DNA from: Helopsaltes ochotensis
Taxonomy: Eukaryota; Chordata; Aves; Passeriformes; Locustellidae
Assembly: GCA_013400155.1 (NCBI GenBank)
Contig: VXBM01000214.1
Coordinates: 248,001 to 312,000, forward strand
DNA length: 64,000 nucleotides
Reading direction: 5' to 3'
Below are positions 25,201-37,859 of this stretch, in pieces. Made by a program: the position numbers and the translations under genes. The first letter of the stretch is position 1. Each line of letters begins with the position of its first letter. Under the pieces are notes generated by a model. That model did no database searches. It was not told where the DNA came from and saw nothing but the letters and a program-made list of their open reading frames with translations.

Positions 25201-28200
25201 TGCAATCAGGTGAGTGCTGGTAGTGTCTTGCAGGAATATACTTCATATATAAATGTATGGAAATGAAAATAACTTTCTGAACAAAACTTAAGAATGCCAG
25301 AATTATTTGGGATTTGATGTCCAACTCCTTTGGGGTCACTTGAAAACTGGAGCCCACATGGTTTAAGTGTGTTAGTGGGGAATTCAACCATTTCCCCACC
25401 TCTTCTCTATTCTAAGCTGCCTGAGCAGACAGGTAGCACCTGACATCAGCTCTCACTCATCTGCACAATAGGGTATGAGTCAGAGGAGGGAGCACAATGT
25501 CTGAAGTTCATCTGATCTGACCACAGTCTGAAGCAGAGAGTGCTATTCCAGCTTCCATCTGGAAAATTTATCCTAAGAGAGCTGTTGCAATCCTGTGATT
25601 GTCTTGCTAACTCTATGCGTGCATGACTTTCACCTCTGGTTTCGCCTTCACCCCTGTAAAAGCCTGGTTAGGCATTTGTGGGGTGACTGTGTAGCATAGG
25701 CAGTCTGAGAGAAATAGTTTATTGAAGGGAATTGTCTAATTCTAATATGTATTTACACACATGCTAGCTCTGCCCTGATAAAAATAGTCATATTAAGCCA
25801 AATAACATAAAAAGTCAAAATGTTTCTGTAAAGCACAGCTGTCTAAAAAGGGATTTTAAACTTCGTTCTTCCTACTTCATTTGTCTGTTTGGCAGCTCTC
25901 CAAGCCTGGTCTCAAAGCAACAAGAGTCAGCTTATGACTGTAATAGTCTATTCCAGTAAAACTCCTCTGTCTAAATCTAAAGCTGAGCATCTCCAGAAGA
26001 AATTGTTGGGAGTTTGTTTGTTTGCTTTAATTACAAGTGTTAATGCAAGTAGAAGGACTTTCCAGACACTTGCTTAATTAGAGTTTAATATGATGACTGC
26101 TTCCTTCAGCTTGGTTAGCTTTGTCACTGATGTGTAGATGCCTGCTGGCAGGAAAGTTTGAGAAAGGGTGAGGATACACATGGAATGAGGCTGAGGGTGT
26201 CTGCAGAGAGGGCCTCTTGCTCTCTCAGCGATGGGTGTGGGAGAGTGGGCTGTAGCTGCCACCCTGTCTCCAGTCTGAGTGTTCTGTGCCCTGCTGCTCT
26301 GGGACTCTTGTTGGGAGGGGTGATTGTGCAAGGAAACATGAGCCTTTTATGACCAGTAGAGAAGGGGTGAACAGAGCAAGAGCTTGACCAGGTCAGGGTT
26401 TGCACTTCAGTTCCCCCATGACAGAAAGGTTAAAGCTGTCAGCGTACAGTTGTTATTTTTTATTACAATTATGTCTACGCCCTTCAGAATGTGGATATGC
26501 CCACAGAGACTAGGATGTGAATTTTGGAGAATTTGTGTCTAGATAAAAGTCAATGAGCAGCAACAAAAGAACGAGCCAGAAGAAGGATTACAGCAAAATG
26601 ACAAAATATGTTTAGTTGGAGTAGCTCATGTATGATTATCATTTGATATATTGCCAATAGAAACAATTATAACTCTCTCTGAAGTTGAAGTCACTATGAA
26701 TTGTATAGACTCTCCAGAATACCTACTTTTAATAACATGCTGATAAAGATAATTGTTGCTGTTCAAAAAGATTTGCATATACTGTTTCCAAGTTACAATA
26801 ATCCTGTATGGTATTTGTGATATTTTCATTGTTCATGCTCACTGTAATGCGTTTGTGGAAGAGAAGACAGTCTTTATACCATGCTGATTTAGGTGTTCTG
26901 TTTAAGAATGTATGTAGCTTTTCAAAAGCAGCTGTGTGAAATTTTTTTGTGTGGGTTTGTGTAATGTTTCAGAGCATACAGTTACTCTCTGACTTTCATA
27001 ACATATTCATCCTTCTGGGTGATTTCATTTGAAGTATTTAAGAAGCCACCTATAATTATGTCAGTAATATTGTTAAATTTCAAGTCAACATTCAGAAATT
27101 TTTTATTTGGACGTAACTTTCGAATACACATGCACACTCACAAAAGATTTGCGATTTATTAGTGCAATACTTATATTTTTCAGAGGAACACAACTATGCT
27201 CAGCAGAACAACCCTGCTGCTGAGAAGACTGTTGGTTCTCTTGCAGTAGCGATGAGAATGCAGGTTAGTGTACCTTTCGATGTTGTACATTTGTTTCTTT
27301 CTGTAAGTTGCAGAAATTAGTTCTACAGTTTATATATGAACTTCTTAACTTTGTAATATTTTATTTTGTAATATTTTACCTTTGTTTTGCTCTTTTGAAC
27401 ATCTCACCTGACTTCCATTTTAATAGCAGCTCTTAATCAGATAGAGTGATACCTATTACATTTAATTAGAGAAAGGTAAATTAAAAATCAGACATCTCAT
27501 AATTCTGGTTAATACAGTAAAGCCTGGCAGAAGCACTTTTGTCAATAGGCTAATGTCACTCACTCTGGTAAGACTGTGAAGATTAATTGTATCTGTCTGC
27601 ATTTTTGCATTATGATGGATAGAGTGTCCAGAAGTTTGTTATTTAATTTTGGAAGCAGCATGAGTCAGTCAATGAACAATCAGTATCTTCCATTATTTTT
27701 AAGGTGAGAGAGAAGAATAGTAATTCTCCATCTTACCAGAATAAAATGTCCAACCCTAATTGGAGATTCTTCTCTGCTACTTATATGTTAATGGAGTTGT
27801 TTCTTTTTGAAATGTGGTCAAACAATAGAAAAGTGGCTCTCTCTTTGTCCTGAAACCATCAAATAGAAAAAACTTTAAGTTTGGGGGGTTTTTTGTTAGC
27901 CTTTGCTGTAGAAGCTATTTCAACATACTCTAGAGATTGTTTGAAATTAGTGTTCAGCATTTATGATGCAGCTGTTGTGTGCTGTTTTCTTGTTCAAAAA
28001 CCAGAACATGGTAAAAAACATGGAGCGATGGATCCAGTCCCAGCAGTACAGGAAATGGAACCTCCAGTGCTTGAAACTGCAGCCCCTCTCCCCAGTGCCT
28101 AGGTAATAATTGCTTTTAAAGAAAACAAAATGCAAAATATTTTAAAAAAGAGTAAGCAAGTGTGAAAACCTAAAAATGTTCTGTGCCTAATTAATTTTCA

Positions 28201-31200
28201 ATCTTATGTGGGCTATATTTTGTGCCATTCTCTTGTATGCTTCATCGTGACCGTGTGCTTCTGTTTGCTATCGATTTTTACTTCGATGATAAGCATTGGA
28301 GCCAAGACCTAAAGCTGGAAGGTTTCATTGGCAAAGGGAGGAGAAGCCTCATGCAACACCAACAGAAATACAAAACACAAGAAGTTCCTAATGGCTAAAC
28401 CCTGATATAGAAAGGTGTTTAGTTAAGGTTTACTGGTTTCAATGGCATTTGAGTTTGTATTTATCTTCTTCCCTCAGTAGAAGTACTTTCTTCTGCATTA
28501 GACTTTTAAATTCCTGTGTGCGTGTGAAAAGCAGGAAGCATATTTATTCTCATAGCCAGAATCTTTTCAATCAGTTCCTGTCATTCACGTCCCAAGGCCC
28601 TGTCTGGGCCTCAGCGACTTCAGGTCGGCCTTGGCACGGTTGCTGACATCTCTGACATTTAAAGCAGCCTGAGGTCTTTACTGTGCTGAGGTGCTTTACT
28701 ATGTGTTGAGTGTATTGGGCGACAGAGAGGAACCAATGGCCTGAAAGTGAGGAAAGTGTCAACGTGATTTTGTGCCTATTTATGCCTGCTTCTGCAGATA
28801 CTGAAGGAACCTCACACCAGAAGTAAGTCAGAGAGAGTTGGAATTTCACAGTCTGGAGGATAGAAGGATCTTATCAATGTGTCTGAATACAGTGTGAAAT
28901 AATACAAAGAGGAACAAGGCAGTCTCTTTTCAGTGGAGCCCAGTGACAGAACCATAGGCAGTGAGCACAAACTGAAACCCAGGAAGTTCCATTTGAACAT
29001 CAAGAAATACTCCTTCACTGTGAGAGCGACCAAACCTTGACACAGATTGTGCAGAGTGGTTGCAGAGTGTCCATCATAAGAGATATTCAGAAGCCACCTG
29101 GACATAGGCAACTAACGAGCTCTAAATGCCCCTGCATGAGCAGGGTGGTTGGACCAGATGACTTCGAGAAGTCCCTTCCAACCTCAGCCGGTCTGTGATT
29201 CTGTAATTCTGAATCCTACTGGTGTGTTTTTGGAAAGCTGTGACAAAACATTGTATTTTCTAAGCATTTTGATTTACTTTTCACTGTCTCTTACAACAGT
29301 TTAATGGGAATGGACACAAATGTAATTTAAGCCAGAGATGCCAAAAGAATGAGCTTTCTCTTGTAACCAGCGGTACAAGGGGGCAGAAATGCTTGAGCTT
29401 TTTCTGGGCTAGCATGTAACATTTATAGAATTGAAACCTAGAAAAACTACCCTTAAATAACACAAAAGTTAGTGTACTATGTCATGAGTGTGATGGTAAA
29501 AAAAAAACAACAACTTTCAAAAAATGTATTCCAAACCCTCTCTATGACATTGTATGTTTAGTACATAATTAATAAATAATGGTGTGTGTATATATATACA
29601 CACTATAATATAGTCTAATATATATTATATAATTAGTAATAGGACTTGCACGTATCTGCTAACTCTATAGCTTTGTCTTTTTTCTTTTAAATGTAAAGAA
29701 ACTTCAGATGGAAAGTATCCTGTAATAAAATGTAAGCTTACAGTAATACACCATGTTGTGTGGAAACAGATGGAGTTTTCATTGAAATTGAGGCAAAGCC
29801 GCTTATGCACTAAAACTAAGAACATCTGCTTTTTGATTTCTGTGAGATCTGGGTTGAGGTATTTCCAAATATATTGAAAATGGAATGGAAAATTTTCTTA
29901 GAGTATGCAGTAAAAAAAAAAAAAGTCAGGTGAGTAGATGTAGAGCCTTCCTCCATCTTTGAAATTTTTCTGCATTTTGTAAATTATCCCTTAGCATTGT
30001 CAGTTGCTTAATAGTTTTCAGTCATGCAGAAGAACCACTTTTGCACAAGTCCAGGTATAACCAAGTGCCCAGGTATAACCAAATCTCTGATTTCCTGTAT
30101 TTTAGAAAAATATATGTAGTAGGAGGAAAAAATACAAATTAACTTTGTCGTATTAGTCTACATCTCTCTCCTCTTGCTAAATGCATCAATTATTTTAATG
30201 GGAGAATAGTCACTCTGAAAATATACCTTTCTTAGATCTTTAAGGGACCACACTACAACCAATTTAGCAAGAATTTTCTGGGACTTGAGTTGTTTATATA
30301 TAGTAAGTTCTGAGTGAAAACTTCAGATGATCTTTGCCATGTGATGTTTTTAAGCCACTCCATCTTGTGTTCTCATTAAATTTTTATGGCTAGTTGTGTT
30401 TGAAGCAAGAAGCCAAAGGTATATCCTTCTATGAAAGAGGCTGCACTTAGTATGTCTTTGAAAGAAAGCAGATTCCAGGTTAGTCTGTGATCGAGTAACT
30501 CCCTGTCATGTAGTACTGGATTATGTCATTATTTGGGTGGATGGTTTCTGAGTTTCACTTAGCTCCTGCAGGCTGCAAAAGGGGGATACTTAATAGCTAT
30601 AAATGAATAATGGAGACAGTTTAGGATTTTCTCGAAGAATTGCAAGCAATTAAATGGGCACAGACTGATCATTTGCTGGTGGATGCAGAATGGCCAAAGT
30701 CCACACACAGAGTTCAGATGTGGTAGTAGTCTTATGGTCACTGGTGGATGGTTGAAAGTTCAGGACATGAGTTTGCATGCCATTGCCAGATTCTATCCTA
30801 AAAATACTGTGATCAACTGAAACTACAGAAAGAAATTTAGCCTGGATCGGTTGAAAGTAAATTTTTAAGTTGTTTTTGTGGTAATGTGAGCAATTCAAAG
30901 CCCAAGGAGACAGCTCTTCACATTCTGTGTGCCAGCCCCTTGGGTGTCTGTGCTGCAGGAACTTAAAACTGCTACACGCTTATGTGGACATAATGTGCAA
31001 CTAGGTCTAGCTCCTATGAAAAATCCATGATGGAGTATTAAATCCAAAGACCTCAGGTTGTCCAGGTCAGGAATTGCAGATACAACAGAGTATCCCCTAC
31101 AGCTGCATCCCCTCAGGGAATTTGTGCTTGTCTCAGCTGCTGCTCACCCTTGCTGGAGGTAGTTCATAAGCTCACTGGATGTCTTGGCTGAGCCCTGTGC

Positions 31201-34200
31201 TTTAGACTCCTGCTCTGTGGCCATTCTTAGCTTAGCTATGTTTCAGAAGTGCATGACTTGGTCTTCAAATGCCTGGTTTTCTTCGGTGCTCTCATGGGAG
31301 AGTAGCAGTGTTGGCGCTACCCTCAGATGAAAGGCGCTGCATGCACAAGCTTCGGGTTTAGTGAATGTGTTTGTGTGATTGTTGGCCAAGGAATGCATGC
31401 ACTTTTCAGTAAATTGTATGTGCTGAAATATGCTGTGAGGGAGGAGAACAAAAGGGAAAAACAAACCCAGAAACATCCATTCCAGTGGGACATGCCTGAG
31501 CATCCAGCAGACACATTTCTAGCTTGATATGAAAGCATTATGTAATATTTGGAATCTGATTAAACAAGACCTCTCTGTGAAATTGTAACAATTAACAAAC
31601 ACTGTATGTGATTTTCAATGTTATATTAGGTGTTAGTTAATATTTAGGTTTGGTTAATAAAATGTGAGACAGAATTGGAAAAACTCATTACAATAACTCC
31701 TTTGTTGGATTATTTGCTGTTGTTTTGTGCTCTGTTGTCGACCACCTAAGCTGAGAGAAATCTCCTGGCCCTTATTTGTTTTCTTTTCCAGTGATATTGA
31801 GATTTCCCGAGCACAGAGTCCAAAAGCTGTTGATGTACTTGCCAAGGAGATAGGATTGCTTACAGATGAAATTGAGATCTATGGCCAAACCAAAGCCAAA
31901 GTACGTTTGTCCCTGCTGCAAAGGTTAAAGGATCAACCAGATGGAAAATATGTTCTAGTTGCTGGGTAAGAATGCTATGTAATGTCATTAATGTCTGCTG
32001 TTTCCACTCTTATTAATATAAACAGGCAACTTACATCTTTTTTATACTCTGAGCAAATAAGTATCTTGAGTGTTTTCGTCTGTATGTTGCTCTCTTCTGA
32101 AAGTGAGCAGGTTTTGAACTTTTTTGAAGTAACACAGCTTTTCTAATTACAAAGGTAATTTGTTCTATGATTCTGTGAAATGGTGAGTGAAGTTTTTCTT
32201 ACAGTTTTTTCAGAATTTTAAATGTTTAACTTGACTATTTAAGGCTGCTTGTATTGTGGCTGTTTATAAACAAACATTAACAGAAGCTACATGCTAATCT
32301 GTTGATATTAACAATAAATACTTTTTTTATTGAAGAACAGATTGCAAAGTTTAAAAAGACATGTTTTTTCTCTGAAATGTAGACATGTCTCCAGGCAGGC
32401 TTATCCTGCTTGCTTTTCCCACGATTACAGCAAATGCAATGCTCAGCAGGAATTACGCACTTCTCTTCTGAAGAGCTTTAGGTTTTTCTTGCATTCAGTG
32501 ACACAACCTTTTCATTCACCTGGTTTACTAAGTGGAAACTTCTACTTGTGAACAAATAGGTGAAAGTTTTCATTAATATTTAAATTTCAGTGTGGTCTTT
32601 ATATTCTGAGTTACTCTATTCCTTGCTTCCTTTTAAGTAAAACCACTGAGGTTTAAAATGCAGTTTTGGCTGATCCAGAAGGAGAAGGCTGTTGTTAACT
32701 GCCTCAATCTACTGATTCCTCACCTTGCTAGTGTTTCTCAAACTGTTTGCTTTACTGCCTTCCTGTGGGAATAGCCTGGATTTCTGGCACTGTCTGAGAT
32801 GAAGCTGTTGTAGACTTAGAGACTCAATGTCACAAAAGTGAGGCAGGCAAGATATGAAACTTTCCTCAAAGCTATGTGATAGAAGTCCAGAATTAAAGAT
32901 ATTCCTGGAGGATGCTGGAGCAGTTAAGAGAAGGAAATAACAGCTTGTTGTGCTTGGTTCCCTTTGGCAGAGTTTTATTTTGGTTTGGGTTTTTTTGTGG
33001 CACTGGAGAAACAAAAACAGATTTGATTTGACTGAAGAAAGTTGCTGCCATTTTCATGCTTATGATGTTAACAGCATCAGTTGGTCATCATGCTGCAGAC
33101 CAATCCAGACCTCCCTAGGAACAAACTTCTCACAGAAGAAGAGGTTATTTGAAGATGTCTGGAGGTGCAAAGATAGCAAGTTGCAAAGCTCCATTCGGGT
33201 GGATTTTAGTTGTGTCAGATTGCAAGCACCAGTGCTTACATTTCTTCACACTGCTTTGTCTCCCATTCTCCTTCAAAGAAGGTACCTCAAGCAGTTGTCA
33301 CAGAAAAAAGTGCATCTACATGTGGAAGAAATGCAGAAGTTTTGACCAGCAAGATGAAAAGCTGGCAAAAAAGTAGAAAATTCTATCCTCTTTTAAGTTT
33401 ACATAAAAAAAATGTACCAATACAGAATGGTGTTTCAGAAGCAAAGGGCTGGGTTTGGTACCTACCCAACCTGATGATGCAATGTGTTGCTATTTATAAC
33501 ATCTCTGAAGTCATTGCATCTTGTGGGGTGAGTGGTTAAAGCCACATCTGCTGCAGAAGGAGTGCCTGGGCAAGGTAACTACAGTAGTGGGAACATTCTC
33601 TTCTGAGAGAGTTCGAAGCTTGACTTTGAAATGTAGTACATATAAAATATACATATAATGTGTGTTTATATGTTCTCAGCTGATCTCCTTTGCTGAAATG
33701 GCTGTAGCAGATGACAATGATTTTTAAAAAAGCAGGGAACTGTCTGATGGGGAAATGTTCAATGCAATGAAAATCAAGTATCACTAAAGTGTGGAAACTG
33801 GGGAGTGAAAAAGTATCCTCATTTGTCTTCATTCTCTCCCTTGCCAAGGCAAGGTCAACCGGGACCTGCCCTTTGGATTATTATGTTTGTTCACAATAAC
33901 CAGATATTTAAAAATTCTTTTAGAATGGTGCAGTATAGGTGTTCACAATAAATTTTCAGTGCTGCAGAGGAAATATTTAAGATATATTCTTATACTTACA
34001 ATTCTGGTGGAAACATTTGTAGTGTATGATGGGAACTTCTCGTTTGTGAAAAAAGTGTAAAGTGTGTGTGTGTGTGTACTCAAGAAACTGCAAAAACCTC
34101 CAACCTCCATCCATGATACAGCCAGCAGCATTTGTGCCTTTATTTGCACATTCAGATTTAAATGTTTCACAGTGTCTAGGAATTGATAAATATTTGCTGC

Positions 34201-37200
34201 AAATGCATGTCTGGTTTACTCCTGATATACTATAGACCAAACTTCTTGTTCTGAACAGCAAAATGCAACTGAAATATACCTTTTTATCTCTGAGGATAAT
34301 TTTATTTATGGCTCTTTAAAAAGTTGCTAACTGCAAAGTCTTTTTTTGCTCTTTCTAAATGCAAACAAATGTGACTAAATGTCTCATCCAATATAAGCTT
34401 TGTATGCTGAAATATTGCAGTTTGATTAACAGATCATGATACCTGAATATAGGATGAAGACTTTTATTTCTTCATAAATTCCATGTATTTCTGTATGGAG
34501 ACCATTCTTTTCTCTTTTTGTTTTTTTTTTCCATTCTTGCTTTTTTATTTTCTTTGTCTGTATTTGGCTTGCCATAGGGCTCATATTAAGACACTGTGGG
34601 GTCAGAGCCACATGTTATCATGTGGTTCTTGGGCATCAACTGCCTGTAAACAGGAATTTAGGGTGCTAAATAATATGTCACAGGATCTGTTAACTCACAC
34701 TGCCTCCACTCATTGCCAGCTGAGACCATGCAAATGAATGCAGCTTGTGCTTGACGTAGGAGCTAAGTTTAGGGTCCAGGGTAACCTAATCATGCATTCA
34801 AGCATGTAGATGGCATGTTCACAGACACAAAATTACAGCTGCAGTTCATTAGAATCTATGTTTATGTGTGTGTATGTGCAACTTGTTTCTAAGTGCTCCA
34901 GTACTGTGGCTTTTAGCGGATAATTCTGGAAACTTATTCACTTCAACAATGCAAGATGAGGACGAATAAAAAGTGGGGAAATTATGAAATACTGTGCTGC
35001 TTTTAACAAGAAGTGTGTTGGATTTTGAATGCTGGAAAATTTAAAACCAGTACTTTTCTCCTAACATTAATAGATTGGTCTGTGATGAACTACCTTTTCG
35101 GTAAGGTTAAAATGGAGAAAATAAAAATGGGTTGTATTTCTTTTTATTGTGTCTCTTGGGCTACAAGGTGCTTAAAAGGTAAAAAAAAAGGTAAACAAAA
35201 AGTAGAGGAAAGATACAGGGAAGGATAAAAGGGGAAAATACCCCTGTGTTGATGCCCTGAATTGTCTGATGGTGCAAGGTAAAGTCATAGTTGAGACAGT
35301 TGTCATGTATTGGTCATGTCATTGCACAGCTCCCGATTGGGATTGTCTTGTATGAGTCTGTAGTGGATTATGAGAGTTTGTAGTGGAGGATTCCTCAGTC
35401 TATCCCTGTCTTTGTTCAGTCATTTTAGCTTCATAGTGATCGCTGTGCTTTTGTACTTGGAAGCTCCAACCCGAACCCAAGGATGCCACTGCAACATTGT
35501 CATAACCTCCTCTGGATGAGGTGACAGCAGTTGCAGCACTTGTGTGCTCAGAAATACATTTCTGACAGTTGTTATTTGGGATGGGAGATGTACGTAGGTG
35601 GGAGCTCAGTTACCCATGGCCTCCATAGCTGCAGGTTTCCATGTGGATCAGAGGAATTATAAACTCATGACAATCTTTGAACCTTCTGGTATCTGTGAAC
35701 GTTGGAAATTTGAAAGAGAATTGTCACGTATCCAGTGAAGCTCTTGCTGGAGTCACAGTGGCTGGTGTAGCTGTGAGGAGGTTACAGCTGGTGCAGTGTA
35801 TGTCTCCTTGTTTGTTTATTTTCTCTTTGGGAGACCTCATGTAGCTTTCCCACAGAAACAGTTCTGCTGTAAGCTAATGTGATGTATAACAAATAAACAA
35901 AAAGTCTACATATTCTTATCTTTGTTTTGATATACATAAAGAGAGAAGGCTTTCCAATGTTATGGAAAACTTACTTTGCCAAGGAGCTGATGACTGCTTG
36001 GTAGGTGGCAAAGTTTAAGGCAGAAAATTATTGTGGGGTTTTTCTGTGTTTTGATTGAAAACATACTAAAGAAATTTGAAGAATAATGCAAATGGCTGTT
36101 AAAGTCTCTCAGAGTTCATTAAAATTCATTGCATTTTAAGGTAGGTTTTTCCTCAATTTGCATAAGGTTAAAACACAGCATTGAACAACTGAGCTAAAGT
36201 TAGCCATTGGCAGTTGTAATTTTATACCCATGTGAGCAAGTGACCTAAGCTGCAGGAGTGTGGGCTCAATAGTGTAGCCAGCAAAAACAGCTCAATGTCC
36301 ACAAAACAGCTTAAGTGGATTATTTTATTTATAAAACCCAATCAAAGTAGAGCGGGAACAAAAGGGGAGATATTTAAAATAAACTTTCGAAGGAAAATTA
36401 TTGGAATAGAATTTTCTTTTAATTTCAGGCGCTTTTTACTTTTTTTTTTTTTAAACTAATGTTTAAAGCTGAGATTTTGGTAACTGTTGAAATTAATAAA
36501 TAACTATTTAGCTCTTGAGGTTTTCTGCCAATTTAATCAATGAGCAGTGGTGTGTTTCTCCTTTTGCTTTCTGGAAAAAGCTCTGTCTCATAGAAAACTC
36601 CCAGTGCTTTCTAGTTCATGTTACATAGTCATTTTAGAATAGACCAGTCGACTTACCAGAGTACTTTAGCAACATGACACTTGATTGTGTGTTGTTTTCT
36701 TCTGTGACAAGTAGATATTATTCTTTATGCTACCAACATGCATTCTGGTTATGCATTTTCCAGTTGTAATTTCCTTTCCTTTGCTGGATAGGAGGCTGTA
36801 TCTCTGGTTTTGCTGGTTTCATAAGAGTTGTAAAGAGTCCCTGTGTTGCTGTGCATGCCAGACCAGCCACCTGCCACGTTTTGAGCTCAACCAAGTAAAT
36901 AACTAGGAGTGGTGTCTCTGAATTCTCTTGAGTGTGAACTTCATATGTCTGATGCTCAAAAATAGAGGTAGCCACCAACAGGATGCCCTGCAAGTGCAAA
37001 TTTTTTCTGTTAGTAGTGCAGCTATTGTATGCGCTGAGTTTTTGGTTCTGTGGAAAGTTCTTTACTGGTAACTTCCAGTAAACAATTATAGGTATCTCTT
37101 TCATAGTAGAATACTTTCCTTTTGGGTATTTCATTATTGTTTTTTCTTTTTGTTTTGTTGTTGTTATTTTAAAATAATTGATAGCTTCAACAGCTGTTAC

Positions 37201-37774
37201 CTTGTTAAATCTTTGAACACTGTAATGCCTCAGGATTACTCATATATTCCTTAAATCTGTTTTAGTGCACAGGAATAAGAGGATCAAGTAAATGAGATTA
37301 GGACAATAGACAAAAGTGAATGAGATAGTTGGAATACTAGGGTTAAGGAGAAACCATGCTAAGAATTATTTGAACGGGTTTGGGGAAACCAGTGTAAGAA
37401 CAGTAGTCAGAAGGTGAAACTGGTAGTAAAAGTGAGTTAACCTGGCTGTGGTTTTCTGAAAGAAACACATTTGTACAAAAGTAAGGATCCTGGGACAAAA
37501 AGGAGGTGAGATAAAGAGTGGTGGGAATAAAGGAAGCTATCCTTGTGGCAACAGTAAAACCCTGAGGGCTGCCTGTACTGACAATGTAGAGATTAAAAGT
37601 ATCCTTTCTTCTAGGAACTACAAACTTGAAAGTAAAAGAAATGAAGTAGCATTCTGTGCTCTTGCATTAGATCAGAAGGAAATTAGAAGGCCTAGTATGG
37701 ATAAAAAAACTAAAAAAACTACAGGGACCAGAACTGCTTTTGTGAGTAGATAAAGGATATGCTCCAAGTCTCCC

Positions 37775-37859
<85 letters not shown>

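Larger units (their letters stand above)
28103..31791 (+). other. MTHFD1L: MTHFD1L intron 10
   Basis: GT-AG intron of 3689 bases. Holds a sense CR1 fragment (about 28850-29211), a GT/AT-rich microsatellite (about 29582-29640), a 12-base A run near 29911, and an 18-base tandem duplication of CCAGGTATAACCAA (30051-30082). Confidence 0.85.

Noticed and set aside
31727..31791. Upstream extension of the exon 11 open frame
   Set aside because: The acceptor TTTTCTTTTCCAG at 31791 and the phase of exon 10 show these bases are intron.
32161..32177. TGTTCTATGATTCTGTG, similar to a CR1 terminus
   Set aside because: Upstream sequence shows no clear CR1 match; too short to call.
33140..33540. Three overlapping plus-strand open frames in intron 11
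   Set aside because: No recognised protein, no splice context, low coding character; treated as chance.
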